A stretch of 64,000 nt of DNA from Arthrobacter sp. zg-Y844 (GCF_024385465.1 NZ_JANFLS010000001.1:682001-746000), one strand, 5' to 3'. Counted from the stretch's first letter, positions 7,820 through 18,196 are shown. Notes: generated from the letters alone by a model not told the origin. Made by a program: numbers and translations.

Positions 7820-8464
7820 CTACTGTTCCGGAACCGAAACAATCACCTGCGCGGCTCGCAGGACCCGGTCGCCGGACTTGTAGCCGGCCCTCAGGATCTG
7901 CGTCACCGTATCGAACGTGACGTCCGCGCTCTGCTGCTGGATGAGTGCCTCGTGGATGTTCGGATCGAACTCCACCCCGGTCTCATCGATGCGGCTGAGT
8001 CCGTACGTCTTCAGCGAGTTTTCCAGCTTGGTAGCGATCGCGGCGAAGGGTCCCTCCGCCAGGTCGCCGTGCTGGCGCGCGGCGTCAATGTCGTCCAGGA
8101 CGGGCATCAGGGAGTTCAGCACTCCGATGACAGCCATGTCCCGGGCGACGTCGCGGTCGCGTTCCACCCGCTTGCGGTAGTTCACGTACTCGGCCTGCAG
8201 GCGCAGCAGGTCGTTGCGCAGTTCAGCGGCCTCCGGTGAACCGGATGCGGCAGGCTGGGCCGGTACGTCGGCGTTGTTCAGGATCTGCTCCGCCTGGGAG
8301 AGTGCATCTCCGTCGGCCCCGGCGGCCGGGGCGGAAGCCGAAGCTTCCTCCCCTGCCGCGCCACCGTTGGCGGAATCCGCAGTCTCGCCCGAGCCGGGCG
8401 TTTCCTGGCCCTTTACGGGCTCTTCACCTTCGGGAGTGTTCCCGTGCTCGTTTTCCGCCGGCAT
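7820..8464 (-). CDS. grpE: Nucleotide exchange factor GrpE
   Basis: A 214-residue GrpE that releases ADP from DnaK. The first ~75 residues are an acidic, low-complexity extension (EEPVKGQETPGSGETADSAN), then comes the long dimerising helix (ELRNDLLRLQAEYVNYRKRV) and the beta-domain with GLSRIDETGVEFDPNIHEAL, the family signature. The start is 2 nt after the dnaK stop. A terminator-like hairpin follows the stop codon, so grpE may be the last highly transcribed gene of the operon. Confidence 0.95.
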   Translation of the reverse strand: MPAENEHGNTPEGEEPVKGQETPGSGETADSANGGAAGEEASASAPAAGADGDALSQAEQILNNADVPAQPAASGSPEAAELRNDLLRLQAEYVNYRKRVERDRDVARDMAVIGVLNSLMPVLDDIDAARQHGDLAEGPFAAIATKLENSLKTYGLSRIDETGVEFDPNIHEALIQQQSADVTFDTVTQILRAGYKSGDRVLRAAQVIVSVPEQ

Positions 8465-8466
8465 GA

Positions 8467-10509
<2,043 letters not shown>

Positions 10510-10514
10510 CAAAC

Positions 10515-10533
10515 TTGAGCGTCTCGGGCTCAA
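10515..10533. promoter_or_regulatory. HAIR operator 2 (HspR binding site)
   Basis: A second TTGAG-N9-CTCAA repeat lies just upstream of the -35 element of the dnaK promoter. Two HAIR copies flanking one promoter suggest cooperative repression by HspR. Confidence 0.88.
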
Positions 10534-10597
10534 CTTTGCGCCCGGAGGTTGCGGAACACGGCAGCGGAACCTTCCCCTTCTCCGGCGGGCCGGGCGG

Positions 10598-10603
10598 TAG
10601 GGT
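10598..10603 (+). promoter_or_regulatory. -10 element of a probable leaderless promoter
   Basis: TAGGGT ends 6 nt before the methyltransferase ATG at 10610 and no Shine-Dalgarno is present. It fits the leaderless pattern in this window. Confidence 0.45.
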
Positions 10604-10609
10604 CCTGCC

Positions 10610-11413
10610 ATGGCTTCCGAAACCTATTCCCACGGCCATCACCGCAGCGTGGTGGACGCCCATGCCCTCCGCACGGCACGGGACTGCGCCGCGTATCTGC
10701 TGCCGGAGCTGCAGCCGGGAGTGAGCATTCTCGACGTCGGCTGCGGCCCGGGCAGCATCACCGCCGACTTCGCCGCGCTTGCGGCTCCGGGCCCGGCGGT
10801 GGGCCTGGACTCCTCCGAAGACGTCCTGGTCCAGGCCCGGGCACGGGCGGCCGAACGCGGACTGGCCAACGCCTCCTTTATTGCCGGGAACGTCTATGAC
10901 CTGGATTTTCCGGACGAAACGTTCGACGTTGTCCATGCCCACCAGGTGCTCCAGCACCTGATGGACCCGGTGGCCGCACTTCGGGAAATGCGCCGGGTCG
11001 CCAAACCGGGCGGACTGGTGGCGGTGCGCGACGCCGATTTCTCCGGCATGATCTGGCATCCGCCCACGCCCGCGCTGGCGCAGTGGATGCGGATCTACCA
11101 GGAGATTGCCCGCGGCAACTCCGCTGAGCCCGATGCCGGCCGGCACCTGCTGGCCTGGGCACTGGAGGCCGGCTTCACCGACGTCACACCCTCATCCTCC
11201 AACTGACTCTACGCAACACCGGAAGAGCGGCGCGGGCACGCGGACTCCTGGTCCGAACGCGTACTGCACTCCGCCTTCGCGGAGCAGGCGCAGGAACGCG
11301 GGCTGGCGGACAGCCACCTGCTGGCGCAGCTTGCCGCCGGCTGGCAGGAGTGGGCCGGAGCCCCGGACGGCTGGTTCCTGATCCCCTGCGGTGAACTGCT
11401 CCTCAGGGCCTGA
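10610..11413 (+). pseudogene. SAM-dependent methyltransferase interrupted by an in-frame TGA
   Basis: The reading frame encodes a UbiE/Methyltransf_11-type enzyme: SHGHHRSVVDAHALRTARDC, then SILDVGCGPGSITADFA (SAM motif I), FDVVHAHQVLQHLMDP and MRRVAKPGG. After 198 codons it meets TGA at 11204-11206, yet the same frame continues for 69 more conserved-looking codons (LYATPEERRGHADSW ... WFLIPCGELLLRA) to a TGA at 11411. The stop falls in an SSxWLYATPE-like context where I expect Trp from the family pattern, so TGG to TGA is the likely change. The truncated form would lack the C-terminal subdomain. A sequencing error or genuine readthrough are the alternatives. Confidence 0.75.
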
Positions 11414-11476
11414 CCGTTTCTGGCTAGGGTTAAGGAATGTCCGCCATCATGACCGTGTGCACCGGGAACTCCCCCG

Positions 11477-12067
11477 ATGCCGGTTAGCCCCGCCGCACCC
11501 CTGCTCATTGCGGTGGACGGCTTCTCCGGCGCCGGAAAAACGACCCTGGCCGCCGGAATTGCCGCTGCCCTGTCCCGCTCCGGTTCCGTGCGGGTGTTCC
11601 ACCTGGAGGATGTCTACCCCGGCTGGGACGGGCTGGAAGCGGGAATGACCTACTACCGCGAGCACATCCTGCGCCCGCTCGCCCAGGGACGGGCGGCCCG
11701 CTGGCAGTCCTGGGACTGGGCCGCCGGACGCTGCGGCGGCTGGCAGAGAACCGAACCGGCCGACGCCGTGGTCTTCGAAGGCGTCGGCGCCGCCCACCGC
11801 GCTGCCCGGCAGCTGCTGGACACCACCATCTGGGTGGCGGGTGAGGAAAGCGTCCGCCGCCGGGTCGCGCTGGAGCGCGACGGCGGAACCTATGCTCCGC
11901 ACTGGGAACGGTGGGCGGCGCAGGAACGGCGCTGGGCGGCCGACGACGACGCCGCCTCCGCCGCGGATCTCACCGTACGGCTCGTGGGCCCGCAGGGGAA
12001 CGCCGCGGCAGCGCTGGGGACCGTCCTTTCCCGGCTGCAGCCGGAACCGCGGAACATTCCCGGCTAG
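11477..12067 (+). CDS. P-loop kinase, uridine kinase-like
   Basis: The 196-residue product contains Walker A DGFSGAGKTT (about 15-24), a VFHLEDVYPGWDGL substrate/Walker-B-like segment and WVAGEESVRRRVALERDG, where a uridine-kinase-type lid lies. This matches the AAA_33/uridine kinase-like ATP-binding proteins of actinobacteria, whose substrate is uncertain. The ATG at 11477 has no Shine-Dalgarno. Forty nt upstream a leaderless-type start (TAGGGT, 6 nt, ATG at 11437) opens a 16-codon ORF that is one frame off, with a run of five C at 11471-11475 at the junction. The true N-terminus is therefore uncertain. Confidence 0.7.
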   Translation: MPVSPAAPLLIAVDGFSGAGKTTLAAGIAAALSRSGSVRVFHLEDVYPGWDGLEAGMTYYREHILRPLAQGRAARWQSWDWAAGRCGGWQRTEPADAVVFEGVGAAHRAARQLLDTTIWVAGEESVRRRVALERDGGTYAPHWERWAAQERRWAADDDAASAADLTVRLVGPQGNAAAALGTVLSRLQPEPRNIPG

Positions 12068-12070
12068 GGA

Positions 12071-13546
12071 CTACTGCAGGGTCGCCGTCAGCCTGGCCAC
12101 GTTGTCGATGTACCGCTGCCACAGCGGCCGGCCCACCCAGTTGTCCAGGATGAGCTCCTTGGACAGTGCGCGGTAGGTGTCCTCGATGCGGCGCATCTGC
12201 TCGACGATGGTGCCGTCGAACATCATCACGGAGACCTCGAGGTTCAGCGAGAAGGAGCGCATGTCCATGTTGCTGGACCCCAGCACCGCCACCTCATTGT
12301 CGATGGTGAAGTGCTTCGCATGCAGTACCAGCGGTTTGGGGTACTGGTAAATCCGCACCCCCGCCCGCAGCAGCGCCTCATAATAGGAGCGCTGCGCGTG
12401 GTCCACGAGGAACTGGTCGCCTTTCTCGGAGACGAACAGCTCCACTTCCACGCCTCGCTGCGCCGCCGTCGTCACTGCGTAAAGCAGCGTGTCATCGGGG
12501 ACGAAGTACGGACTGGTGATGGAAATGCGGTCGCTCGCCGAGTAAATGAGGGACGCGAAGAGGCGCAGGTTGTTTTCGGTGCTGAAGCCGGGACCGCTGG
12601 GCACCACCTGGCACGTGACGCCGCCCGGATTGGACGATGATTCGTACAGGCTCAGTTCCCGTTCCAGGTTTTCGTCGGTCTCGGCGTTCCAGTCCGTGGC
12701 GAAGACGACGTTGAGTTCATCCACCACCGGCCCTTCCATCCGGGCCATCAGTTCGACCCATTTGCGTCCGGACCGGCGGTTGCGGCGTTTGTTGTAGGCC
12801 GGTTCCACCAGGTTCTGGGAGCCGGTGAAGCCCACATCCCCGTCCACCACCAGGATCTTGCGGTGGTTGCGCAGATCCGGCCGGCGCCAGCGCCCGCGGA
12901 AGGGATTGACCGGCAGCATCCGCCGCCACTGGATGTCGCTGCCGCGCAGTTCGCGCAGCAGCTTCCGGTAACCGGGGATGCGGAGGGTGCCGATGTGGTC
13001 AAACAGGAGCCGGACGGTGACGCCGCGGGCGGCAGCGTCATTCAGGGCCCGGAAGAAGTCGCGGGTGACGGCGTCGTACCCCATGATGTAGAACTCCACA
13101 TGGACGTACCGCGTAGCCTTCCCCACGGCCTCGGTCATTTCGGAAACGGACTCGTGGTAGTCACGTTGCAGGTCCACCTTGTTGCCGTCCAGGGTGGGGA
13201 AGGATCCCAGCCGGCGGTTGAGTTCCGCCGCATTCAGCACCCACTCGGGGCCGTCGTAATTGGTGCCCTCGGTTTCCAGTTCCTTGGTGTTTTCACGGAC
13301 CAGGCGGCTGATTTCGGCCTGCCGTTTCACCCGGTGCTCGGACAGCCGGTGGTTGCCGAAGAAGGAAAAAAGGATGATCCCGGGAATCGGCAGGAAGAAG
13401 ATGCACAACAGCCAGGCCATAGCGGTGGTGGGACGGCGGTTGCCGGGTACAACGCCCAGGGCAATGATCCGGATCGCATAATCCACCGTGGTCAGGACGA
13501 CGGCGGTCCACCCGGACACGTCAAAACCCGACACAGACCACCACAC
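12071..13546 (-). CDS. cls: Cardiolipin synthase (phospholipase D family)
   Basis: A 491-residue membrane enzyme that condenses phosphatidyl groups into cardiolipin. Two N-terminal membrane segments (about residues 12-30 and 40-65) precede two PLD domains, each with an HKD motif: HRKILVVD and HAKHFTID, both followed by GSxN. I chose the GTG at 13546, which has GGGAGGAGC 8 nt upstream; the much longer upstream frame is antisense to pabC. It is convergent with the kinase gene, with 3 nt between the stop codons, and divergent from pabC. Confidence 0.9.
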   Translation of the reverse strand: MWWSVSGFDVSGWTAVVLTTVDYAIRIIALGVVPGNRRPTTAMAWLLCIFFLPIPGIILFSFFGNHRLSEHRVKRQAEISRLVRENTKELETEGTNYDGPEWVLNAAELNRRLGSFPTLDGNKVDLQRDYHESVSEMTEAVGKATRYVHVEFYIMGYDAVTRDFFRALNDAAARGVTVRLLFDHIGTLRIPGYRKLLRELRGSDIQWRRMLPVNPFRGRWRRPDLRNHRKILVVDGDVGFTGSQNLVEPAYNKRRNRRSGRKWVELMARMEGPVVDELNVVFATDWNAETDENLERELSLYESSSNPGGVTCQVVPSGPGFSTENNLRLFASLIYSASDRISITSPYFVPDDTLLYAVTTAAQRGVEVELFVSEKGDQFLVDHAQRSYYEALLRAGVRIYQYPKPLVLHAKHFTIDNEVAVLGSSNMDMRSFSLNLEVSVMMFDGTIVEQMRRIEDTYRALSKELILDNWVGRPLWQRYIDNVARLTATLQ

Positions 13547-13618
13547 ACCCTGCTCCTCCCCGACGCCGCCTTCCAGACAGCCTATCGGTCCGGCCGCGCT
13601 GGTCGGGCCCGCCGCGGC

Positions 13619-13624
13619 TAGGCT
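13619..13624 (+). promoter_or_regulatory. -10 element of a probable leaderless pabC promoter
   Basis: TAGGCT ends 6 nt before the pabC ATG at 13631 with no Shine-Dalgarno between, indicating a leaderless transcript. Confidence 0.5.
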
Positions 13625-13630
13625 GGGCCC

Positions 13631-14518
13631 ATGACTGTTCTGGTTTTCCTGGATTCCGCCTTTCCCGACGGACGCCCGGCCGACGCCGGAGTCCCCCAGC
13701 TGATGATCAATGATCTGGGCGTGACCCGCGGAGACGGGATCTTCGAATCGCTGCTGGCCGTGGATTCCGTGCCCCGCAAGCCGGATGCCCATCTGGACCG
13801 GCTGGCGTCCTCTGCGCGGCTGCTGGAACTGGAGATTCCCCCGCGCGGCGCCTGGGAACGGGCCATTGCCACCGCGCTCGCCCTGCACGCGGAGGCGGAA
13901 ACCGCCGGCACCGGGTCCCCTGCCCGGGCGGCGGTGAAGCTTGTGGTGACCCGCGGCGTCGAGGGCGCCGGCACGCCCACGGCGTGGGTGCAGGTCACCC
14001 CTGCCGCCGATGCCTCACGGCAGCGTATGGAGGGCATCAAGGTCCTGCTCCTGGACCGCGGTTATGACAGCCTGGCGGCGGCCCGGGCTCCGTGGCTGCT
14101 GCTCGGCGCCAAGACACTCTCCTACGCGGTGAACATGGCGGCCCTGCGCCACGTCCGCGCGAACGGCGCCGATGACGCAATCTTCACCTCCTCCGACGGC
14201 AAGGTCCTCGAAGGGCCCACGTCCACCGTGGTGCTGGCCCGCGAACGCAACGGCGTGCGCACCCTGCTCACTCCGGAGCGCAGGAGCGGCATCCTGGCCG
14301 GAACCACGCAGGATGCCCTCTTCCGTGCGGCCGAAGCCGCCGGCTGGGAACTGGGATACGGGCCGCTGGTGCCCGAAGACCTGTTCGCGGCCGACGGCGT
14401 CTGGCTGGCGTCCAGCATCCGGCTGCTGGTGCCGGTGCGCTCCATCGACGGCAGGGAACTGCCCTTCTCCGAGGTCCTGAACGCCGAACTCACCAAGCTG
14501 GCGGACGCGGCCCTCTGA
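13631..14518 (+). CDS. pabC: Aminodeoxychorismate lyase / class IV aminotransferase
   Basis: A 295-residue fold-type IV PLP enzyme. MINDLGVTRGDGIFESLL is the family N-terminal signature, LGAKTLSYAVNM carries the PLP lysine (Lys161), and EGPTSTVVL and GILAGTTQD match the phosphate-binding loops. PabC releases pyruvate from 4-amino-4-deoxychorismate to give p-aminobenzoate for folate. Branched-chain and D-amino acid transaminases share the fold, so the specific reaction is likely but not certain. No pabA/pabB lies next to it. It is convergent with the ykoC gene, 20 nt apart. Confidence 0.8.
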   Translation: MTVLVFLDSAFPDGRPADAGVPQLMINDLGVTRGDGIFESLLAVDSVPRKPDAHLDRLASSARLLELEIPPRGAWERAIATALALHAEAETAGTGSPARAAVKLVVTRGVEGAGTPTAWVQVTPAADASRQRMEGIKVLLLDRGYDSLAAARAPWLLLGAKTLSYAVNMAALRHVRANGADDAIFTSSDGKVLEGPTSTVVLARERNGVRTLLTPERRSGILAGTTQDALFRAAEAAGWELGYGPLVPEDLFAADGVWLASSIRLLVPVRSIDGRELPFSEVLNAELTKLADAAL

Positions 14519-14538
14519 GCCGGCCGGGCCGGGAGGCC

Positions 14539-15342
14539 TCAGGTCAGGATGAAGTTGAACGTGCCGGCCGCCACCGCGCCTGCCACGGCAGCGGCGGACA
14601 CGGCCACCCCCACCCCGAACACCGCGGCGTCCACCCTGCTGAAGGTCGACGTTCGAGCCCAGGTCCGTTCCGCGGCCCCGAAGCCGCGCGCTTCCATTGC
14701 CGTCGCAAGGCGGGTGGCCCGGCGGATCGCCTGCACCAGCAGCGCGAGGGACTGCCCCGCGAACCCGCGCAGCCGGGCCGCTCCCCCGGCATCCGGTCCC
14801 GCACCGCGGGCGTGCCGGGCCAGTCCGATGGTGCGCCATTCCTCCACCAGCAGCCCCACCAGCCGCATGGCCGCCAACGCGCCCAGGACAAAGCGGTGCG
14901 GCAGCCCCAGTTTCTGGGCCAGGGCATCGGCCAGGTCCGTGGGATCAGTGGTGGCCAGCAGGTAGATTCCCGGCAGGGCTATCGCCAGGCCTCGCAGCCC
15001 GATGGCGATGCCCGCCGCTACGGAGCCGGAGGTGAACACCAGCGGCCCGGCCTCGAGCAGCACCGTCCCGGTCTTTTCCGCCAGCAGCGCCGTGCCCCAC
15101 GCACCGATCAGCGCCGCGGCCAGCAGCGGCCAGATCCGCCGGACCAGCGTTCCGATCCGGATGTGCAGCAGCGGCAGCAGGGCCAGTTCGGCGGTGAGGA
15201 CGACGGCGGCACTCACCCAGTCCACCGTCACCAGTACTGCCAGGGTCAGCAGCACAGCCGCGGCAAGCTTGGAGAGCGGGTTGGCGCGGGCCAGGAACGT
15301 GCCGGCGGGGCGGATTGGAGCCGCGGCAGCTGCAGCGCTCAT
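14539..15342 (-). CDS. ykoC: ECF transporter transmembrane protein YkoC (EcfT)
   Basis: A 267-residue integral membrane protein with at least five hydrophobic segments and the EcfT coupling-helix signatures, RATRLATAMEARGFG and a preceding ARHARGAG stretch. It is the T component linking the ATPase to the substrate-binding S component. Its start overlaps the end of ykoD by 4 nt, and together with ykoE it forms a three-gene unit behind a TPP riboswitch. The substrate is therefore inferred to be the thiamine precursor hydroxymethylpyrimidine or thiamine itself. Confidence 0.88.
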   Translation of the reverse strand: MSAAAAAAPIRPAGTFLARANPLSKLAAAVLLTLAVLVTVDWVSAAVVLTAELALLPLLHIRIGTLVRRIWPLLAAALIGAWGTALLAEKTGTVLLEAGPLVFTSGSVAAGIAIGLRGLAIALPGIYLLATTDPTDLADALAQKLGLPHRFVLGALAAMRLVGLLVEEWRTIGLARHARGAGPDAGGAARLRGFAGQSLALLVQAIRRATRLATAMEARGFGAAERTWARTSTFSRVDAAVFGVGVAVSAAAVAGAVAAGTFNFILT

Positions 15343-16952
15343 CGCCGCACCCGGACGTCGCGTGCCGTTCCGGCGTCACCGGCCGGAACACCAGGGGTGA
15401 GCACCCCGCCCGCCGCCCGGAGGTTCCGGGAGGCAAGCGCCTCGATGAACTCGGCGTCATGCGTCACGGAAACCACGCAGCGCCCTTCCGACAACTGGCC
15501 GCGCAGCAGGGCCACCAGTTCTGCCCAGGTGCGGGCGTCCTGTCCGAAGGTCGGCTCATCCAGCAGCAGGATGGACGGCTCCGTGGCAAGCATGGTTGCC
15601 ACGGACAGCCGGCGTTTCTCCCCGCCCGAAAGCGTGAACGGGTTGGCCTCGAGCAGCTTGTCCAGCCGGAGCCGTTCCGCCAGGTGGTGCACCCGTGCCA
15701 GCACCTGCGCGTCCGTCTCCCGGCCCAGCCGCCGCGGTCCGAAGGCCAGTTCGTCCAGCACGGTGTTGGCCAGGAACTGGTGCTCGGGTTCCTGGAAGAC
15801 GGTGCCGATGCGGTCCACCAGCTGCGCGGAGGTCCAGCGGCCGGGTTCCGGGCGGGCCGCGCCGGCCAGGGCCGGGGCCGCGGTGAGAGTTCCTTCCCTT
15901 GGCCGGAGCAGGCCGCCGAGAGTCAGGGCAAGCGTGGATTTGCCTGCACCGTTCGGTCCGGTGATCCCGACGGCGGTGCCGGCGTCCAGGCTCAGGTCCG
16001 CTCCGGTGAGCACGGCGGGACCGCGGAGCGAACGCGCAACGGCCAGCCCGCGGGCCTCCAGCAGCCGGGGACCGGCCGCAGCCGGCGCCCAGGGTCCGCC
16101 AGGAATTTCCGGCCTGGTACCGGGCAGCCAGACACCCGACTCCGCCAGGGTGCTGCGGTGCGCGGGATTGCCCAGTACCTGTTCCGGGGAACCGTCCGCC
16201 AGCACGCCGCCGCCGGCGGCGAGGACAACAACGCGGTCCACAACGCCGGCCCAGACATCCACCCGGTGCTCCACCACGATGAGCGTGGCACCCGTGCGGT
16301 CCAACACCCGGGTCACGGCGTCGCGGATTTCCACCACGCCGTCCGGGTCCAGGTTGGCCGTCGGCTCATCGAGCAGCAGCAGGCCCGGTTCCATGGCCAT
16401 CACTGACGCGAGGGCCAGGCGTTGCTTCTGTCCGCCGGAGAGCGCGGCCGTGGAGCGGTCCAGCGGAACCTCCAGTCCGACGTCGGCCAGTGCCGCATGC
16501 ACCCGCGGCCAGATTTCCGCCGCCGGAACGGCCAGGTTCTCCGCGCCGAAGGCCACTTCGTCTCCGACCCGGGACAGGACGGTCTGGGAGTCGGGGTCCT
16601 GCAGGACCAGCCCGGTCCGTCCGCGGGCGTTCGCGGGATGGACGCCGTCGAGCGTCAGGAACCCCTGTTCCTCCCCGCCGGTATCCGGGCCGAGGACACC
16701 GGCAAGGGCGTGCAGGAACGTGGATTTTCCGGCGCCGGACGCACCCAGCAGCAGCACCCGCTCACCCGGGGAAATCACCAGGTCCAGGCCCGACACCGCC
16801 GAGCCGGTCCGTCCCCCGTGCTGCCAGCCCCAGCCGCGGGCTGCGACGGCGGCCGGGCGGGGCCGGCGTCGGGAGCCCGGGGCGGCGTCCCGCAACGGAA
16901 TGGAAGCCGCTGCTGCAGGCGGACGTCTCCCGCCCTTCTTTCCGAACAGCAC
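15339..16952 (-). CDS. ykoD: ECF transporter duplicated ATPase YkoD
   Basis: A 537-residue protein with two ABC ATPase domains in tandem. The N-terminal half has Walker A LGASGAGKST, signature LSGGQKQRLA and LLLDEPTANLD; the C-terminal half has GPNGAGKST, LSGGEKRRLS and LLLDEPTFGQD. Fused ATPases of this kind are typical of YkoD/CbiO-type ECF systems. I chose the GTG at 16952 because the ykoE stop lies 2 nt upstream; the longer upstream frame is a shadow of ykoE. The order E-D-C matches the B. subtilis thiamine-related ykoEDC operon. Confidence 0.9.
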   Translation of the reverse strand: MLFGKKGGRRPPAAAASIPLRDAAPGSRRRPRPAAVAARGWGWQHGGRTGSAVSGLDLVISPGERVLLLGASGAGKSTFLHALAGVLGPDTGGEEQGFLTLDGVHPANARGRTGLVLQDPDSQTVLSRVGDEVAFGAENLAVPAAEIWPRVHAALADVGLEVPLDRSTAALSGGQKQRLALASVMAMEPGLLLLDEPTANLDPDGVVEIRDAVTRVLDRTGATLIVVEHRVDVWAGVVDRVVVLAAGGGVLADGSPEQVLGNPAHRSTLAESGVWLPGTRPEIPGGPWAPAAAGPRLLEARGLAVARSLRGPAVLTGADLSLDAGTAVGITGPNGAGKSTLALTLGGLLRPREGTLTAAPALAGAARPEPGRWTSAQLVDRIGTVFQEPEHQFLANTVLDELAFGPRRLGRETDAQVLARVHHLAERLRLDKLLEANPFTLSGGEKRRLSVATMLATEPSILLLDEPTFGQDARTWAELVALLRGQLSEGRCVVSVTHDAEFIEALASRNLRAAGGVLTPGVPAGDAGTARDVRVRR

Positions 16953-16954
16953 CG

Positions 16955-17572
16955 TTACGCCGTTCCTGTCCGACCCGACGCGAAGGGTGCAAGGGCACCC
17001 GTCCGTGCCAGCGCGCGGACCGCCAGCCAGGACAGCCCGCCGGCAATGACCGCTCCCGAGACGCAGGTGAGCAGCATGTACAGCAGCTGCCACTGTGCAG
17101 CCCATTCCACGTTGTACAGGACGTTTTCGCTCAGGCCGAGGAACAGGCCGGACCCCAGCCCGGCCAGCAGTGCCACGGGAAGGGAGAACCGCCGGTACAG
17201 GAACAGCAGGAACACCAGCTCGGCGCCCAGGCCCTGCAGGAAGCCCGAAAGCAGCACGGAGAGGCCGAACTGCGTGCCCAGCACGCCTGACACGGCGGAT
17301 GCCAGCATCTCGCAGTAGATCGCCGCGCCGGGTTTACGGATGATGAGCCCGCCCAGCACCCCGGCAATCAGCCAGCCGCCGGTGTAAAGCCCGGCGAGCG
17401 GCGGAAACGCCGCGGTGAGTACGCTGATCCCGGCGTAGCCCAGGGACCAGGCCCAGAAAATCACGCCCACGGCCACCGCGAGCACGGAGGCAACAACAAT
17501 GTCCACCACCCGCCAGGAACGCCTTGGGGCTGCGGGCCGGGTGCGGTCGGGTGCTGCGGATTGGTCTTTCAT
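16955..17572 (-). CDS. ykoE: ECF transporter S component YkoE (HMP/thiamine)
   Basis: A 205-residue membrane protein matching the YkoE family: WRVVDIVVASVLAVAVGVIFW, then PPLAGLYTGGWLIAGVLGG, RKPGAAIYCEMLASAVSG and FLQGLGAELVF, about six transmembrane helices. It is the substrate-binding S component for hydroxymethylpyrimidine or thiamine. The ATG at 17572 has TCAGGAGG at good spacing; that Shine-Dalgarno is one arm of a perfect hairpin, and a TPP aptamer lies further upstream, so translation is expected to fall when TPP is abundant. Confidence 0.9.
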   Translation of the reverse strand: MKDQSAAPDRTRPAAPRRSWRVVDIVVASVLAVAVGVIFWAWSLGYAGISVLTAAFPPLAGLYTGGWLIAGVLGGLIIRKPGAAIYCEMLASAVSGVLGTQFGLSVLLSGFLQGLGAELVFLLFLYRRFSLPVALLAGLGSGLFLGLSENVLYNVEWAAQWQLLYMLLTCVSGAVIAGGLSWLAVRALARTGALAPFASGRTGTA

Positions 17573-17578
17573 GAATAT

Positions 17579-17596
17579 CCTCCTGAGGTCAGGAGG
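17579..17596 (-). promoter_or_regulatory. SD-sequestering hairpin of the ykoEDC riboswitch
   Basis: On the minus strand CCTCCTGA (17596-17589) and TCAGGAGG (17586-17579) form a perfect 8-bp stem with a 2-nt loop that buries the ykoE Shine-Dalgarno. It lies downstream of the TPP aptamer and is the obvious candidate for the translational off state. Confidence 0.7.
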
Positions 17597-17675
17597 GGAG
17601 GGTGATGCTGCACCGGTAAACCGGCGCGCTTCCCCGCGGGCCGTTGCCGGCCAACGGGGAATTTCCCTGAGTTCT

Positions 17676-17788
17676 CGACTCCCTTCGCCGGTACTAACCG
17701 GATCAGGTTCGAGGGTCTGCGGATATCCGCACTCTCAGCGCCTTGTCCTTCGCGGTCCGAAGACCTGCTGCGGGACGGCGCTCCCCTG
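17676..17788 (-). promoter_or_regulatory. TPP riboswitch (THI element)
   Basis: The minus strand contains the conserved aptamer cores in the right order: GCTGAGAGTGCGG, then ACCCTCGAACCTGATCCGG, TTAGTACCGGCGAAGGGA. These are the thiM/tenA-type consensus blocks for P2/J2-4 and P4-P5. An extra hairpin insert (about 17745-17775) fits the variable P3. It lies about 100 nt upstream of ykoE, consistent with the thiamine-precursor transporter. Edges are approximate. Confidence 0.93.
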
Positions 17789-17888
17789 TCGTATGTTTGC
17801 GGTTCCACTCTACACACGTGTTCCTGATCCGGCGACGGGCAAACAGGTACCGTAGGGTTAGGAAAAACGCCCGAAGCTAGGAGTATTC

Positions 17889-18152
17889 ATGAACCTGATC
17901 CTCAAACTGCTCGGAACCGGAGCGAGCATCCTCTCCGGAATCGTCGCCGCCAAGGTGCTGGACTTCGCCTGGACCAAGGCCACCGGCAACGAGCCGCCGA
18001 AGGATGCCGAGGGCAGCCTGGAAAACAGCCTCCGTTCCGCCGTGGCGTTCGCCGTGGTTTCGGGTGCCGTCAGCCAGGTCATCCGCGTGCTGACCAACCG
18101 CGGCACGCAGCGGGCCATCCAGCGCTACCAGAAGACGCCGGAAATCGTCTAA
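17889..18152 (+). CDS. DUF4235 domain-containing small membrane protein
   Basis: An 87-residue protein matching DUF4235: LLGTGASILSGIVAAKVLDFAWTKATG, then PPKDAEGSLENSLRSAVAFAVVSGAVSQVIRVLTNRGTQRA. There are two hydrophobic stretches (about 4-25 and 48-65) and a basic C-terminus. This family is common in actinobacteria, where the gene is usually single; its function is unknown. A clear AGGAG precedes the ATG. A hairpin lies after the stop, between it and the convergent mrp operon. Confidence 0.85.
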   Translation: MNLILKLLGTGASILSGIVAAKVLDFAWTKATGNEPPKDAEGSLENSLRSAVAFAVVSGAVSQVIRVLTNRGTQRAIQRYQKTPEIV

Positions 18153-18170
18153 GCCTTCGATTATCGAAGC

Positions 18171-18187
18171 CTCCGCCTTTGGCGGAG
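18171..18187. terminator. Intergenic hairpin between DUF4235 gene and mrpG
   Basis: CTCCGCC-TTT-GGCGGAG is a perfect 7-bp stem between two convergent genes. An adjacent smaller stem (CTTCGATTATCGAAG) precedes it. There is no long U-tract, so termination strength is uncertain. Confidence 0.5.
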
Positions 18188-18196
18188 GAGCCGCGC

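Noticed and set aside
6072-7883. 603-codon plus-strand ORF across hspR and dnaJ
   Set aside because: It covers two well-supported minus-strand genes and shows no domain.
14812-17049. 745-codon plus-strand ORF across ykoC and ykoD
   Set aside because: Ser/Arg/Pro-rich shadow of the ABC ATPase gene.
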